Source of the DNA: CADEGL01 sp050180485
Lineage (GTDB): Bacteria > Pseudomonadota > Alphaproteobacteria > CADEGL01
Direction of reading: 5' to 3'
Length of the DNA: 64,000 nucleotides
NCBI GenBank assembly: GCA_050180485.1
Contig: JBFXED010000021.1
Location: forward strand, 1-64,000
In this document: one piece after another, positions 24,763-33,708 of the stretch
How positions within the stretch are numbered: position 1 is the stretch's first letter
Layout of the letters: the number at the start of each line of letters is the position of its first letter
Made by a program: the position numbers and the translations under genes
Notes under the pieces: generated by a model
Databases searched by the model: none
Told to the model about the DNA's origin: nothing
Seen by the model: the letters and a program-made list of their open reading frames with translations, nothing else

Positions 24763-26286
24763 GTGACCGCCACTGCCCCTTCCCTGCTCCAGGAGCCCGC
24801 CGCGCCGACGGGCATTGCGAAGGCCCTTCAGGTCACCACCGGCGTTTTCTGCACCCACCTCTACCTGCTGGCCATGTCGGGCGCGAGCATGGCGCTGCCG
24901 CACATGCAGGGCGCGTTCTCGGCCGGGCCCGATCAGATCGCCTGGGTGGTGACGGCCTTCATCGTCACCGTCGCCATGACCAATGCCTGCGCCGGCTGGC
25001 TGACCGACCATCTGGGCCGCCGCAGGCTGCTTCTGATCTGTGTCGTCGGCTTCACCCTGTCCTCGGTCCTGGTCGGCCTGACTGAAAGCCTCGAGGCCGC
25101 CGTGCTGGCGCGCGTGCTGCAAGGCATGTTCTGCGCGCCCTTGGCGCCGCTGGGCCAGGCCATCGCGGTGGACGCGTGGCCGCGCGACCGGCAGGCCATG
25201 GCCACCTCGGTCTGGAGCATGGGAGCCTTGTGGGGTTCCTTCATCGCGCCGCTCGCGGGCGGCTACCTAGCCGAGAATCTGGGCTGGCAGTGGGTCTTCT
25301 ACATGCCCGTGCCGATCGGAATCCTCACCTTCATCACCGGCTGGCTGTCCGTGCACGAGAGGGCCGAACGTGGGCACAGTTATCTGGATTGGCTCGGCTT
25401 CTTCACCCTCGTGCTGTCGATCGGCTCCTTGATGTATGGGCTCTCGCGCGGCGAGCGGCTGGACTGGTTCGCATCCGGCGAGATCATCGCGGCGGCCTGC
25501 ATCGCGCTCTTGGCCTCCTACGTCTTCGTCGCCCGCATGATGATGGCGCGGCGCCCTTTCATTCCGATGAGTCTCTTCAAGGACCGCAACTACACGATCG
25601 CGCTGCTCTTCATCTTCATCTACGGCAACTACAACTATCTGCCGATCTTCGTGCTGCCCATCATTCTGACCAGCGTGATGGGGCTGACCCTGCCCGTGGT
25701 CGGCGCGCTGATCGCCGTGCGCAGCCTCGGCTCCTTCGCCAGCATGCTGATCGTGGCGCCGCTCTCGGACCGGGTGAACATGCGCGTCTGGCTGATCGCC
25801 GGCTTTCTCACCCTGATGGCGCCTTTCTGGATGATGGCCCGCTGGGGAATCGATCCGTCGTGGAGCGCGATCATCATCGCCATGTTCCTGCACGGCTTTG
25901 GCTCCAGCATGCCCTATATCGGCATCAGCGCCGCGGCCTTCGCGACCCTGCCGGTCGAACTGCGCAGCCAGGGCATGAGCCTGTTGCATCTGACCAACAA
26001 CATGGGGGTCGCCATCGGCACCACGGCAATCTTCGCGCTTCTCGCGCGCGAGATGCAGACCAGCTACTCCGCGCTGGTGCAGTTCGTGAGCCCCTACAAC
26101 GAGGCCATGCACGCCGGCACGGCGCGCAACATGCTTCACCTCGACAACGTCCACGGCTTGGCTTCGATGGGTGCCGAGGTGAGCCGTCAGGCCACCATGG
26201 TGGCCTTCAACTCCACGCTCCAGATCGCGGCCTATCTCGGGCTCATCATCCTGCCGCTTCTATTTTTTGCCCGCGTGCGCCACTGA
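24763..26286 (+). CDS. MFS transporter, DHA2 (EmrB/QacA) family
   Basis: A 507-residue inner-membrane protein with about 14 hydrophobic spans, as in EmrB/QacA drug:proton antiporters. The MFS loop motif is present as GWLTDHLGRRRLL after span 2, and motif C-like GSFIAPLAGGYLAENLGWQWVFY follows span 5 (key elements PxxGG and GWxWxF). No EmrA membrane-fusion gene is adjacent, so it may act alone or with a distant partner. The start is a GTG with only a weak ribosome binding site. Confidence 0.9.
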   Translation: MTATAPSLLQEPAAPTGIAKALQVTTGVFCTHLYLLAMSGASMALPHMQGAFSAGPDQIAWVVTAFIVTVAMTNACAGWLTDHLGRRRLLLICVVGFTLSSVLVGLTESLEAAVLARVLQGMFCAPLAPLGQAIAVDAWPRDRQAMATSVWSMGALWGSFIAPLAGGYLAENLGWQWVFYMPVPIGILTFITGWLSVHERAERGHSYLDWLGFFTLVLSIGSLMYGLSRGERLDWFASGEIIAAACIALLASYVFVARMMMARRPFIPMSLFKDRNYTIALLFIFIYGNYNYLPIFVLPIILTSVMGLTLPVVGALIAVRSLGSFASMLIVAPLSDRVNMRVWLIAGFLTLMAPFWMMARWGIDPSWSAIIIAMFLHGFGSSMPYIGISAAAFATLPVELRSQGMSLLHLTNNMGVAIGTTAIFALLAREMQTSYSALVQFVSPYNEAMHAGTARNMLHLDNVHGLASMGAEVSRQATMVAFNSTLQIAAYLGLIILPLLFFARVRH

Positions 26287-26320
26287 CGCGCAGCATAGGC
26301 GGCCGGGCGGAACGCATGAT

Positions 26321-29300
26321 CTACCACGTCAGGCTGAACCGGCCGGTGAGCGCTTGGGCATTGTCCGACCCGTTGAGTTCGGCATCGTAGCGCAGGAGAA
26401 ACGACAGGCTGTCGGTCAGACTCGCGGTGGCGCCGACAGCCGCCACTGCGCTATCGCGCGCGATCTGGGCGCCATCGACGGTGAAGCCCGGCCCGGTTGA
26501 CCCCACGAAACTGGCCGTCATAGGACGCGCGGTGTTGGCGTATTCGTGCGCCCAGCCGGCGCGGGCTAGAAGCGCGATGGGTTTGGCGAGGCCAATATTC
26601 GCGTCGTGATCGAGTTGGACACCGAGAATGCTGCGAACCGAATTGGTGGTCTGGCTATCGACCGACAGATTGAGCGCGCCCGCGCCGGTTTCCGTGAAGC
26701 TGGCCTGATTCACGGTGGTTCCCTGCAGGCCGAGGAACGGCGTGAGATCGGTCACCCGTCCCACGGGGATGCCATAGCCGGTTTCGATCGCGCCAAGGAA
26801 CTGGTTCGACGAGGTATCGCCCTCGGCTTGGCGGTTCACGCCCGGGAAACTGATCGTCCGCTCCATGGAATTCTCGTTATAGCCATAGCCCGCGAGCCCC
26901 TGGACATAGAACCGGTCCGGCCCGTAGCTGCCATAGAGCGCAAGTTGGTAGCTGTTCACCGCGCCACTGCTGGCCACGCCTTGCGTGCTCACGCTCGTGT
27001 TGGCATAGCCGGCGGCGATGCCCGCGAACAGGCCGGGCTCTAAGGTCTTGTCGATTCCGAATGCGCCGCCGCCGCCCGAATAATTGACCGTGCTGGCGCC
27101 ATTGCTGCCCGCGATCTCGCCAGTCACGCCGACGCCGCTGACCCATGCGTTCCAAGGACCCGTGCGCGGCGGAGAGCCGGCGGAGGCCCCGGTTTCGCCC
27201 ATCGTTGGTTGGCCCAGTGATGCCAGGTTGATGCGCGTGCCGGACGATAGAGCGGCGTTTCCGCCCGCGCGCGCTTGGCCAATCTGCTGGTTCAGCGCCA
27301 TCATGAACGTCTGCCCGGCCACGACGCTTACCGAGCCGACATCGGAATAGGCCTCGCCCGACATCTGCTCGAATGCGTCGTCGGCCTGCGCCCCGCTCAG
27401 GCCAAGCACCGCATTGATGACGGTCGCCATGTCGCCGGTCGCATTCGTGGAGGCGGCGTCCAACGCGGTCGCCACCGCGCTCTGATTCCCCGTCGTCGCC
27501 ACGGCGGCGAAATTCACGTTGTTGCGCGTGAGCGTCAGGTTCACGTCGGTCGTGGTGTAGGCCAGGCTCGGCGTGAGGAACGCCAGGTTGGAGGTCACAT
27601 TGCCGAACGTTCCCGTTACGCCGCCGGCGGCATTGAGGATCGTATAGGTGGTGTTGACATTGTAGCTGCCGCTGGCCGCTTGCACGCTAACCGTGCCGCC
27701 GTTGATGGTTGCCGTACCCGTGGCGTTGACGCGGTCGCCGGCACCCGACGAGTCCACCTCCACTTCGAAGGTCGAACCCACGTTAAAGGTAACGTTGCCG
27801 GTCACGTTCTGCGTGCCGATGGAGTTACCCGGCGCCCAGATGCCGCCTGCGATGACATTGCCCGTAATTGTACCCGTACCGCCCAGCGTGCCCGACGCGC
27901 CAATCGTGACCGCGCTGGTCACCGAGCCATTGACGCGCAGCGTACCCGAATCGATCGAAGTCGCACCCGTGTAGGTATTCACGCCGCTAAGAGTCAACGT
28001 GCCCGTCCCCGACTTCGTCAACGCGCCGCCGCTACCCGAGCCGCCGATGACCCCCGACAGGGTGGTGTCGTTGCCATTGGTGTTCCAGGTGGCGGCACCG
28101 CCGAGGTTGATGGCGTTCGAGAGGGTGAACGCGGCATTCGATTGCGCCGTCGTGCTGGCGCCGAGATTCAGAGTGCCCGTTCCCACGGCGCTATTATTGC
28201 CGAGGGCGAGCGTACCGGCCGAGACGGTGGTGCCTCCGGTATAGGTGTTCACGCCGCTGAGGGTCAGCGTACCTGTCCCGGACTTCGTTAGCGAACCGCC
28301 GCCTGTGCTGCCGATAATCCCCGATACGGTGGTGTCGTTGCCGTTGGTGTTCCAGGTTCCGTTGCTCGCACCGAGCGTGATTGCGTTGGCGATCGCCATG
28401 GCGGCATCCGAGCGCAAGGTGCCGCCGTTCAACGTGACGCCGCCGGTGCCAAGCGCCGTCCCTGCGCCCGCGGCCAATGTGCCGGCGGTGACCGACGTCG
28501 TGCCGGAATAGTTCGCGTTGGCGCCCGTGATCGACAGCGTACCGGCACCACTCTTCGAGATACCGCCCGTGCCGGCGATCGCGTTCGCACCTGCAAGCGT
28601 CTGAGTGTTGCCGTTGCCGACGTTGAAGCCGGTGCTGCTGGACCCGTGCAGGAACATGGTGGTGCCTTGGGCCTGTCCCGCCGTCGCGCCGCCCGTGCCG
28701 CCGGTCGTGCCGCCCGTCACGCTGTAGGTGCCGGCGAAAGATCCGTCGACGATGGTGAGGGTGCCGCCGTCGCGCACGAATACGGCGCCGCCCAATGCCG
28801 CGCCGCCGCCGCCGTCCGAAAAGTCGCTGGAACCGCCATTTCCGCCGAACGTGCCGCCGGCACCCGCGTTGAAGCCGCCGCCGCCGCCGCTGCCGAAACC
28901 GCCCGCGCCACCAGTCTGCGTGGCGTTCGCTTTCGAACCGCCGCCGCCGCCGCCGAAACCGCCCGTACCGCCGGTTGCGGTGATCGGGGTGCCGCCGCTC
29001 TGCCCCGTCCCGCCGCCGCCGCCGAAATCGCCTCCCGTACCACCGTTGAAGCTGCCGCTGGTAAAATTGGCGCCACCGCCACCCCCACCGCCAATTCCGC
29101 CCGTTCCACCGCCGCCGGTTCGTGATCCACCACCGCCGCCGCCTCCCGAGCGTCCACCCGCACCGCCGTCAAAGCCCGTCGAGCCGCCACCGCCTCCCCC
29201 AAGCGCTGCGCCTGCAGTGCCCGCACTGTTATTGCCGCCAGCGCCACCTTCCGCACCACCACCGGCACCCGCACCGCCAGCCGTACCGGGTGCGCCGCTG

Positions 29301-30187
29301 GCGGTTGCACCGCCTCCTCCTCCGGCGCCGCTCGCGTTGGGAGATGCGCCACCAGTTCCTTGCTGGCCACCGCCGCCGGCACCCGAAGAAGCCGATGCGC
29401 CGCCAGTACCAAATTCGCCGCCGCCGCCACCACCGCCGAAGCCACCTTGTCCCGTCACGGCGCCACCTGTGCCCTCGTAACCACCGCCGCCGCCGCCGCC
29501 GAACGAGTTCGAACTGCCGCCGTTGCCGCCCAAGCCGCCGCCGCCGCCGCCTCCCATCCCGGCCGCGACGGTTCCCGCACCGCCGTTGCCGCCTGCGCCG
29601 CCGACCGCAGACGCATTGCCAACAGCCACACTCGTCAGCGTGACGTTCGCCCCCTGATTCACGAAGACGGCGGCGCCTGCGCCCAGACCGCCGCCACCGC
29701 CGCCGCCATGCTGCGCACCGTCGCCGCCGTTGCCGCCTTGGGCGAGCGCGTTGTTGACCGTGACGTTGCTGATCGAGACGGTGCCGCTCTCCACGAAGAA
29801 GACGCGGCCGATACTTGCGGCGTTGATGGTGAAGCCGCCGCCGTTGACCGTGACGTTGGACGAGATCATGGGCAGCGACTGCGTCAGCAGGATGTTGCCC
29901 GTGATGTTGATGGTGGTGGAGCCGGCACCCGTGTTGGCGTTGAAGATCGCCGTGCGCAACTCGCTCTCGGTCGAGACGTTGACTTGCGCGAAGACGGGCG
30001 AGGCGAACAGGATCGTCAGAACGAACAGCAGCGCGGGACAGAAAGTGGGAAGGCGATGGTTAATCGCGCCGTTTGGCGACGTGCGGCGATTACGACCGAT
30101 ACCTATTCGCAGCCCGCGCCAATCCGCGGCCGCCGCTCCGCCCCAAGGGGCGCGTAACGCCGTCCCCACTCGGCCATCCCCTGGCAC
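26321..30187 (-). CDS. Glycine-rich type Va autotransporter
   Basis: A 1288-residue autotransporter. It has an extended N-terminus then a signal sequence (about 48-68, ending VFAQ), a right-handed beta-helix start (about 70-145), an extremely glycine-rich segment (about 150-480), three autotransporter-associated beta-strand repeats (LTKSGTGTLTLSGVNTYTG motifs, about 560-790) and a C-terminal barrel of about 270 residues ending GRFSLTW. It is surface displayed; adhesion or biofilm is the usual role but not shown. GTG at 30187 is chosen because the only strong promoter seen lies about 55 bases upstream. The first 45 residues are atypical and could be untranslated. Confidence 0.85.
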   Translation of the reverse strand: MPGDGRVGTALRAPWGGAAAADWRGLRIGIGRNRRTSPNGAINHRLPTFCPALLFVLTILFASPVFAQVNVSTESELRTAIFNANTGAGSTTINITGNILLTQSLPMISSNVTVNGGGFTINAASIGRVFFVESGTVSISNVTVNNALAQGGNGGDGAQHGGGGGGGLGAGAAVFVNQGANVTLTSVAVGNASAVGGAGGNGGAGTVAAGMGGGGGGGLGGNGGSSNSFGGGGGGGYEGTGGAVTGQGGFGGGGGGGEFGTGGASASSGAGGGGQQGTGGASPNASGAGGGGGATASGAPGTAGGAGAGGGAEGGAGGNNSAGTAGAALGGGGGGSTGFDGGAGGRSGGGGGGGSRTGGGGTGGIGGGGGGGANFTSGSFNGGTGGDFGGGGGTGQSGGTPITATGGTGGFGGGGGGSKANATQTGGAGGFGSGGGGGFNAGAGGTFGGNGGSSDFSDGGGGAALGGAVFVRDGGTLTIVDGSFAGTYSVTGGTTGGTGGATAGQAQGTTMFLHGSSSTGFNVGNGNTQTLAGANAIAGTGGISKSGAGTLSITGANANYSGTTSVTAGTLAAGAGTALGTGGVTLNGGTLRSDAAMAIANAITLGASNGTWNTNGNDTTVSGIIGSTGGGSLTKSGTGTLTLSGVNTYTGGTTVSAGTLALGNNSAVGTGTLNLGASTTAQSNAAFTLSNAINLGGAATWNTNGNDTTLSGVIGGSGSGGALTKSGTGTLTLSGVNTYTGATSIDSGTLRVNGSVTSAVTIGASGTLGGTGTITGNVIAGGIWAPGNSIGTQNVTGNVTFNVGSTFEVEVDSSGAGDRVNATGTATINGGTVSVQAASGSYNVNTTYTILNAAGGVTGTFGNVTSNLAFLTPSLAYTTTDVNLTLTRNNVNFAAVATTGNQSAVATALDAASTNATGDMATVINAVLGLSGAQADDAFEQMSGEAYSDVGSVSVVAGQTFMMALNQQIGQARAGGNAALSSGTRINLASLGQPTMGETGASAGSPPRTGPWNAWVSGVGVTGEIAGSNGASTVNYSGGGGAFGIDKTLEPGLFAGIAAGYANTSVSTQGVASSGAVNSYQLALYGSYGPDRFYVQGLAGYGYNENSMERTISFPGVNRQAEGDTSSNQFLGAIETGYGIPVGRVTDLTPFLGLQGTTVNQASFTETGAGALNLSVDSQTTNSVRSILGVQLDHDANIGLAKPIALLARAGWAHEYANTARPMTASFVGSTGPGFTVDGAQIARDSAVAAVGATASLTDSLSFLLRYDAELNGSDNAQALTGRFSLTW
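27960..28410 (-). repeat. Tandem DNA repeats encoding beta-strand (PATR) units
   Basis: Two nearly identical DNA stretches, around 27975-28130 and 28240-28370, encode successive GTLTLSGVNTYTG...GTW-NTNGNDTT units of the autotransporter passenger. A third, more diverged unit lies at about 28490-28560. Unequal recombination here could change passenger length. Confidence 0.7.
28750..29740 (-). repeat. Low-complexity GGC/GGT tract encoding poly-glycine
   Basis: About 1 kb of near-continuous glycine codons interrupted by Ala, Ser, Thr, Asn and Phe. It encodes the glycine-rich part of the passenger domain. On the plus strand it reads as proline/alanine codons, which produces long spurious frames. 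Confidence 0.85.
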
Positions 30188-30241
30188 TTGTTTCCCCGAA
30201 CGGCCTAGTGATGGCGTTAAGGAATATTAGCTCTACTAAAT

Positions 30242-30270
30242 ATTGTATAACACCTTGGATTTGCAATCAA
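30242..30270 (-). promoter_or_regulatory. Sigma-70-like promoter of the autotransporter gene
   Basis: On the minus strand TTGATT (30265-30270) is separated by exactly 17 bases from TACAAT (30242-30247). It sits in an AT-rich island (about 30220-30345) that contrasts sharply with the GC-rich surroundings. The predicted start site is about 50 bases before the GTG start. Confidence 0.65.
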
Positions 30271-30452
30271 ATACTTGCATCTAATTGTTACGTTTTTTTC
30301 AACAATGCTTGATGAATCGAGATTTTGTTTCGATCAAGAATCAATCGCCGCCGGCCCGCGCGGCATGGCCGGTCGAATACGACCTTTAGTTTGGAAAGCC
30401 AGGAGAAGCGGGTTAGGCGCGGGCGCTTTTATCCTGCCATGGGCGCAGTGAA

Positions 30453-30471
30453 GGAAGGCGGGCTGCCTTCC
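30453..30471 (-). terminator. Possible hairpin after the carnitine-dehydrogenase-like gene
   Basis: GGAAGGC and GCCTTCC form a 7-base stem with a 5-base loop 12 bases beyond the stop of the gene at 30483. No T-tract follows on the minus strand, so termination is uncertain. The rest of the gap 30188-30482 holds the AT-rich autotransporter promoter. Confidence 0.35.
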
Positions 30472-30482
30472 CTGGAGAGGCG

Positions 30483-31442
30483 CTAGCCCTTGACCCAATC
30501 CTTGTTCGCGCGCAGCGCCTTGATGATGGCGACCAGGTTCTTGTCCCGTGCGCGCGACAATTCCGTATAGGACTTGCCCTCGGCCATCCGCTCACACGCC
30601 TCGATCACCTTCGTCTTCATCTCGGGCGTCAGCTTGGGCGAGGCCAGCTTGCTCCACACGCTGGCGTTCTCCATGTCGAAATGCTCGAAGAAATGACGCA
30701 TGCCGCCCTCGCCGCCCGCCATGTGCATGTGCACGAACGAGCCCATCATGGCCCAGCGCAAACCGGGCCCCTGGCGGATCGCCGCGTTGATCTGCTCGGG
30801 CGTGGCGATGCCGTCCTGCACCATGTGCAGCGCCTCGTGCCACATGGCCTGTTGCAGCCGGTTGGCGATATGGCCCGGCGCCTCCTTGATCATCTTGATC
30901 GCGTAGTGGCCGTTGCGGTTATAGAAGTCGCAGGCCCAATCGACCGCCCATTCCGACGTCTTCCGGCCGCCGCAGACCTCGACCAGCGGAATGATGTGGG
31001 GCGGGTTGAACGGATGGCCGATCACCGTGCGCTCCGGATGGATGCTCTCCTTCTGGATGTCGCTCATGATGAAGCCGGAGGTGGAGGACGAGATCACGAT
31101 GTCCTTCGGCGCGGCCTCCTCGATCTGGGGCAGCAGCTTGACCTTGATCTCGAGTTTCTCGGGCGCGCTCTCCTGGATGAAATCGGCGTCCTTCACGATG
31201 TCGCCGAGCGAGGTGCTGAATTTGAGGCGCGAGCGCGAGGCACCGGGTGCGAGCCCCAACTCCTCCAGGAACGGCCAGGCCTGGTCGAGAAGCCTGTGCA
31301 GCTTGGCCTCGGCCTTGGGGTCCGGGTCCTGAACCGAGACATCGAAGCCCTTGGCCAGGAAATGCGCGGCCCAGCCGCCGCCCATCAATCCCGTACCCAC
31401 GCAGGCCACGCGGCGCACTTTGTCGGGTGTCGGTCGAGCCAT
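30483..31442 (-). CDS. 3-hydroxyacyl-CoA dehydrogenase family protein, L-carnitine dehydrogenase-like
   Basis: A 319-residue NAD-dependent dehydrogenase. It has a Rossmann fingerprint CVGTGLMGGGWA (14-25), the SSSTSGFIMSDIQ active-site strand, GHPFNPPHIIPLVEV and the C-terminal dimer domain. Length and the HPFNPPH segment match L-carnitine 3-dehydrogenase and L-gulonate dehydrogenase relatives rather than fatty-acid HADH. It is the third gene of an operon with BKACE and the Prx-2OG fusion (19 bases from the latter). With BKACE nearby, oxidation of carnitine or an analogue to a beta-keto acid is the favoured role, by inference. Confidence 0.8.
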   Translation of the reverse strand: MARPTPDKVRRVACVGTGLMGGGWAAHFLAKGFDVSVQDPDPKAEAKLHRLLDQAWPFLEELGLAPGASRSRLKFSTSLGDIVKDADFIQESAPEKLEIKVKLLPQIEEAAPKDIVISSSTSGFIMSDIQKESIHPERTVIGHPFNPPHIIPLVEVCGGRKTSEWAVDWACDFYNRNGHYAIKMIKEAPGHIANRLQQAMWHEALHMVQDGIATPEQINAAIRQGPGLRWAMMGSFVHMHMAGGEGGMRHFFEHFDMENASVWSKLASPKLTPEMKTKVIEACERMAEGKSYTELSRARDKNLVAIIKALRANKDWVKG

Positions 31443-31461
31443 GGCTGGTTCCCTTTCTCTC

Positions 31462-32613
31462 TCAGCCCGTCTTCAGATCCGGCGGCGGGGTGCGGGCGAC
31501 CGCGTCGCGGTGGGCCTCGTCGGCCAGGGCGTCGATGTTCTCCTGCCGCTGGGCGGCGGCGGCCTCGTCGTAGAGGAACGGCAAGAAGCAGAAGCGCCGT
31601 CCGCGCGTGATCGGCCACACCTCGTGCAGGACCGAACAGGAAAAGACAATGGCGCCGCCCGTGGCCGCGCGATACATGCGCGGGTCGTACTCGGGAAAAC
31701 GCAAGTCGCCGCCCTCGTACTCCTCGGCGTTCAGGTTGATCGTGACGGCGAAGCGGCGGTGCGCCGTGCCCTTGGTGGTGTCGTCGCGATGGGCGCGGAA
31801 ATAGCCGCCCGTCTGCGAATCGTAGCAGGCCACGATATGCCGCTCGATGCGCGTGGCGGTGAACTGGAACACCTTGCGCACCTCGGGCACCAGGCGGCGC
31901 GCGATCTTGGCGTTGATGGTTTCCTGCAACGCCATGTCGCGGATGGGGCAGTCGGCGCGGCGCTTGAAGCCGTGGTCGACGGTCGAGACCGTCTTGCCGC
32001 TGGCGGGATCGGTGCGCATGAAGCCGCTGTCCTCGCCGCCGTCCTTGTCGTACAGCGCGATCAGCTCGCGGCAGAATTCCTTTTCGAACACGTTGGGCAC
32101 GGCCAGGACAGGCGCGCCGGGCCCGGCCATGGAGCGGTCGTCTGAGGCCGGCTGCGCATCGATGACGGACAGAACCTCCGCCACATGCCGCTCCGGCGCG
32201 TCGATCTTCAGCACGGCCAATACGCGCAAGGTTCGGTCCAGCACCAGCGAGAACGGGTGATAGACGCCGGCCTCGTCGCAGGCGCCATAGAGCATGCTGA
32301 GTTGCCGCCGGTAGTCGAGGAACAGCCGCGCACCCGGCCTGCGCTCGGCCAGGCGCCCGTCCTTCACGTCGGCGGGATCGCAGGTGACGATGAACAGCGA
32401 CGCGCGAATGTCGTTGAAAACGCGCTCGTCGGAAATCATTTGAGCCGCCATGGTGCGCAACCGCTCGTCCTTGGCCGAACCCAGGAAGGTCAGGACGACG
32501 TAGCGGCCGCCCGCGATGTTGAAATGGAAATCCTGCCGCTCGGGTGTCGGCGCGACGAACCACGGCACCGGATCGCCGGGGCTGAAGGTCCGAGGCTTCT
32601 TCAGTTGCGCCAT
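31462..32613 (-). CDS. Degenerate peroxiredoxin - 2OG-Fe(II) oxygenase fusion
   Basis: A 383-residue two-domain protein. Residues about 8-152 have an AhpC/TSA thioredoxin-like fold (GDPVPWF, YVVLTFLGSAKDE) but no Cys before Cys78, so the peroxidatic cysteine position is lost. Residues about 170-350 are a prolyl-4-hydroxylase-type oxygenase with iron ligands His275, Asp277 (HRDD) and His330 and the 2-oxoglutarate-binding Arg340. It is predicted to hydroxylate a small molecule or protein using 2OG and O2. It is the middle gene between BKACE and the dehydrogenase, so a catabolic step is possible. The start ATG has a weak ribosome binding site. Confidence 0.85.
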   Translation of the reverse strand: MAQLKKPRTFSPGDPVPWFVAPTPERQDFHFNIAGGRYVVLTFLGSAKDERLRTMAAQMISDERVFNDIRASLFIVTCDPADVKDGRLAERRPGARLFLDYRRQLSMLYGACDEAGVYHPFSLVLDRTLRVLAVLKIDAPERHVAEVLSVIDAQPASDDRSMAGPGAPVLAVPNVFEKEFCRELIALYDKDGGEDSGFMRTDPASGKTVSTVDHGFKRRADCPIRDMALQETINAKIARRLVPEVRKVFQFTATRIERHIVACYDSQTGGYFRAHRDDTTKGTAHRRFAVTINLNAEEYEGGDLRFPEYDPRMYRAATGGAIVFSCSVLHEVWPITRGRRFCFLPFLYDEAAAAQRQENIDALADEAHRDAVARTPPPDLKTG

Positions 32614-32663
32614 GCCCGCTTCGCGGCCGCGCGCGGTTTTTGGGTCCGCGCGCGGCGCAGCGC

Positions 32664-33599
32664 CTAGAACGAGACCTTGTCGCCGCCCTTCAGGCCCAGC
32701 ATTTGGCGCGCCTCGTCCGGCGTCGCGACCGAGAGCGACAGGTCCTCGACGATGCGGCGGATCTTGGCGACCTGGGCCGCGTTCGATTCCGTCATCTGGC
32801 CTTTGCCCAGATAGAGGCTGTCCTCCATGCCCACGCGCACGCTGCCGCCCATGATCGCATTCATGGTGCAGAAGGCCATCTGATGGCGGCCCGCCGCGAG
32901 AACGGAGAAATAGAAGTCTTCGCCGAACAGCCGGTCGGCCGTACGCCGCATAAAGACCAAATTGTCGTAGTCCGGGCCGATGCCGCCCAGGATGCCGAAG
33001 ATGCCCTGGATCAGGAACGGCGGCTTCACGAAGCCGCGGTCGACCAGATAGGCCAGGCTGTAGAGATGGCCGACGTCATAGCACTCGAACTCGAATTTGG
33101 TGCCGTGCCCTTCGCCCAGTTCCTTGCAGATGCGTTCCATGTCGTGGAACGTGTTCTTGACCACGAAGTCTTTCGTACTGTCGAGATACTGCTTCTCCCA
33201 ATCGAACTTCCAATCCTTGAAGCGCGCGGCGGCCTGGAACAGGCCGAAATTCATCGAGCCCATGTTGAACGAGGTCATCTCGGGTGAGGCCGCCTTGGGC
33301 GCGGCCAGGCGCTCGTCGAGCGTCATGCCCATGCCGCCGCCCGTGGTGATGTTCACCACCGCGTTGCAGTTCTGCTTGATGCGCGGCAGGAACTCCATGA
33401 ACACGCCCGGGTCCGGCGTCGGCTTGCCGTTCTTGGGATCGCGCGCGTGCAAATGGATGATGGCGGCGCCCGCTTCCGCCGCCGCGATGGACGCCTCGGC
33501 GACCTCGGTCGGGGTGATCGGCAGATACTTCGACATGGTCGGCGTGTGCACGGAGCCCGTGACCGCGCAGGTGATGATAACTTTGTCGGTTTTCTTCAC
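32664..33599 (-). CDS. Beta-keto acid cleavage enzyme (BKACE, 3-keto-5-aminohexanoate cleavage family)
   Basis: A 311-residue TIM-barrel enzyme that condenses a beta-keto acid with acetyl-CoA to give a CoA thioester plus acetoacetate (or the reverse pairing). Zn ligands are His49 and His51 in IIHLHARDP; the catalytic region VNITTGGGMGM and the terminal RVGMEDSLYLGKGQ are present. Members with a neighbouring carnitine dehydrogenase cleave dehydrocarnitine. GTG at 33599 is chosen because GGGAGGGG precedes it; the longer frame from 33635 is not conserved. It heads the operon BKACE, Prx-2OG, HADH. Confidence 0.9.
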   Translation of the reverse strand: MKKTDKVIITCAVTGSVHTPTMSKYLPITPTEVAEASIAAAEAGAAIIHLHARDPKNGKPTPDPGVFMEFLPRIKQNCNAVVNITTGGGMGMTLDERLAAPKAASPEMTSFNMGSMNFGLFQAAARFKDWKFDWEKQYLDSTKDFVVKNTFHDMERICKELGEGHGTKFEFECYDVGHLYSLAYLVDRGFVKPPFLIQGIFGILGGIGPDYDNLVFMRRTADRLFGEDFYFSVLAAGRHQMAFCTMNAIMGGSVRVGMEDSLYLGKGQMTESNAAQVAKIRRIVEDLSLSVATPDEARQMLGLKGGDKVSF

Positions 33600-33708
33600 G
33601 AACCCCTCCCAGATTGATCCCCGAAGCCGGTTCACCGGCCGTTCGCGCGGGAGTATGGCGCGCTGGGAAGGGGGCGGTCCAGGGGCGCAAAACGAGCTTT
33701 AGATCGTG

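Noticed and set aside
28728..29480. A 250-codon proline-rich plus-strand frame
   Set aside because: It is the complement of the poly-glycine tract of the autotransporter.
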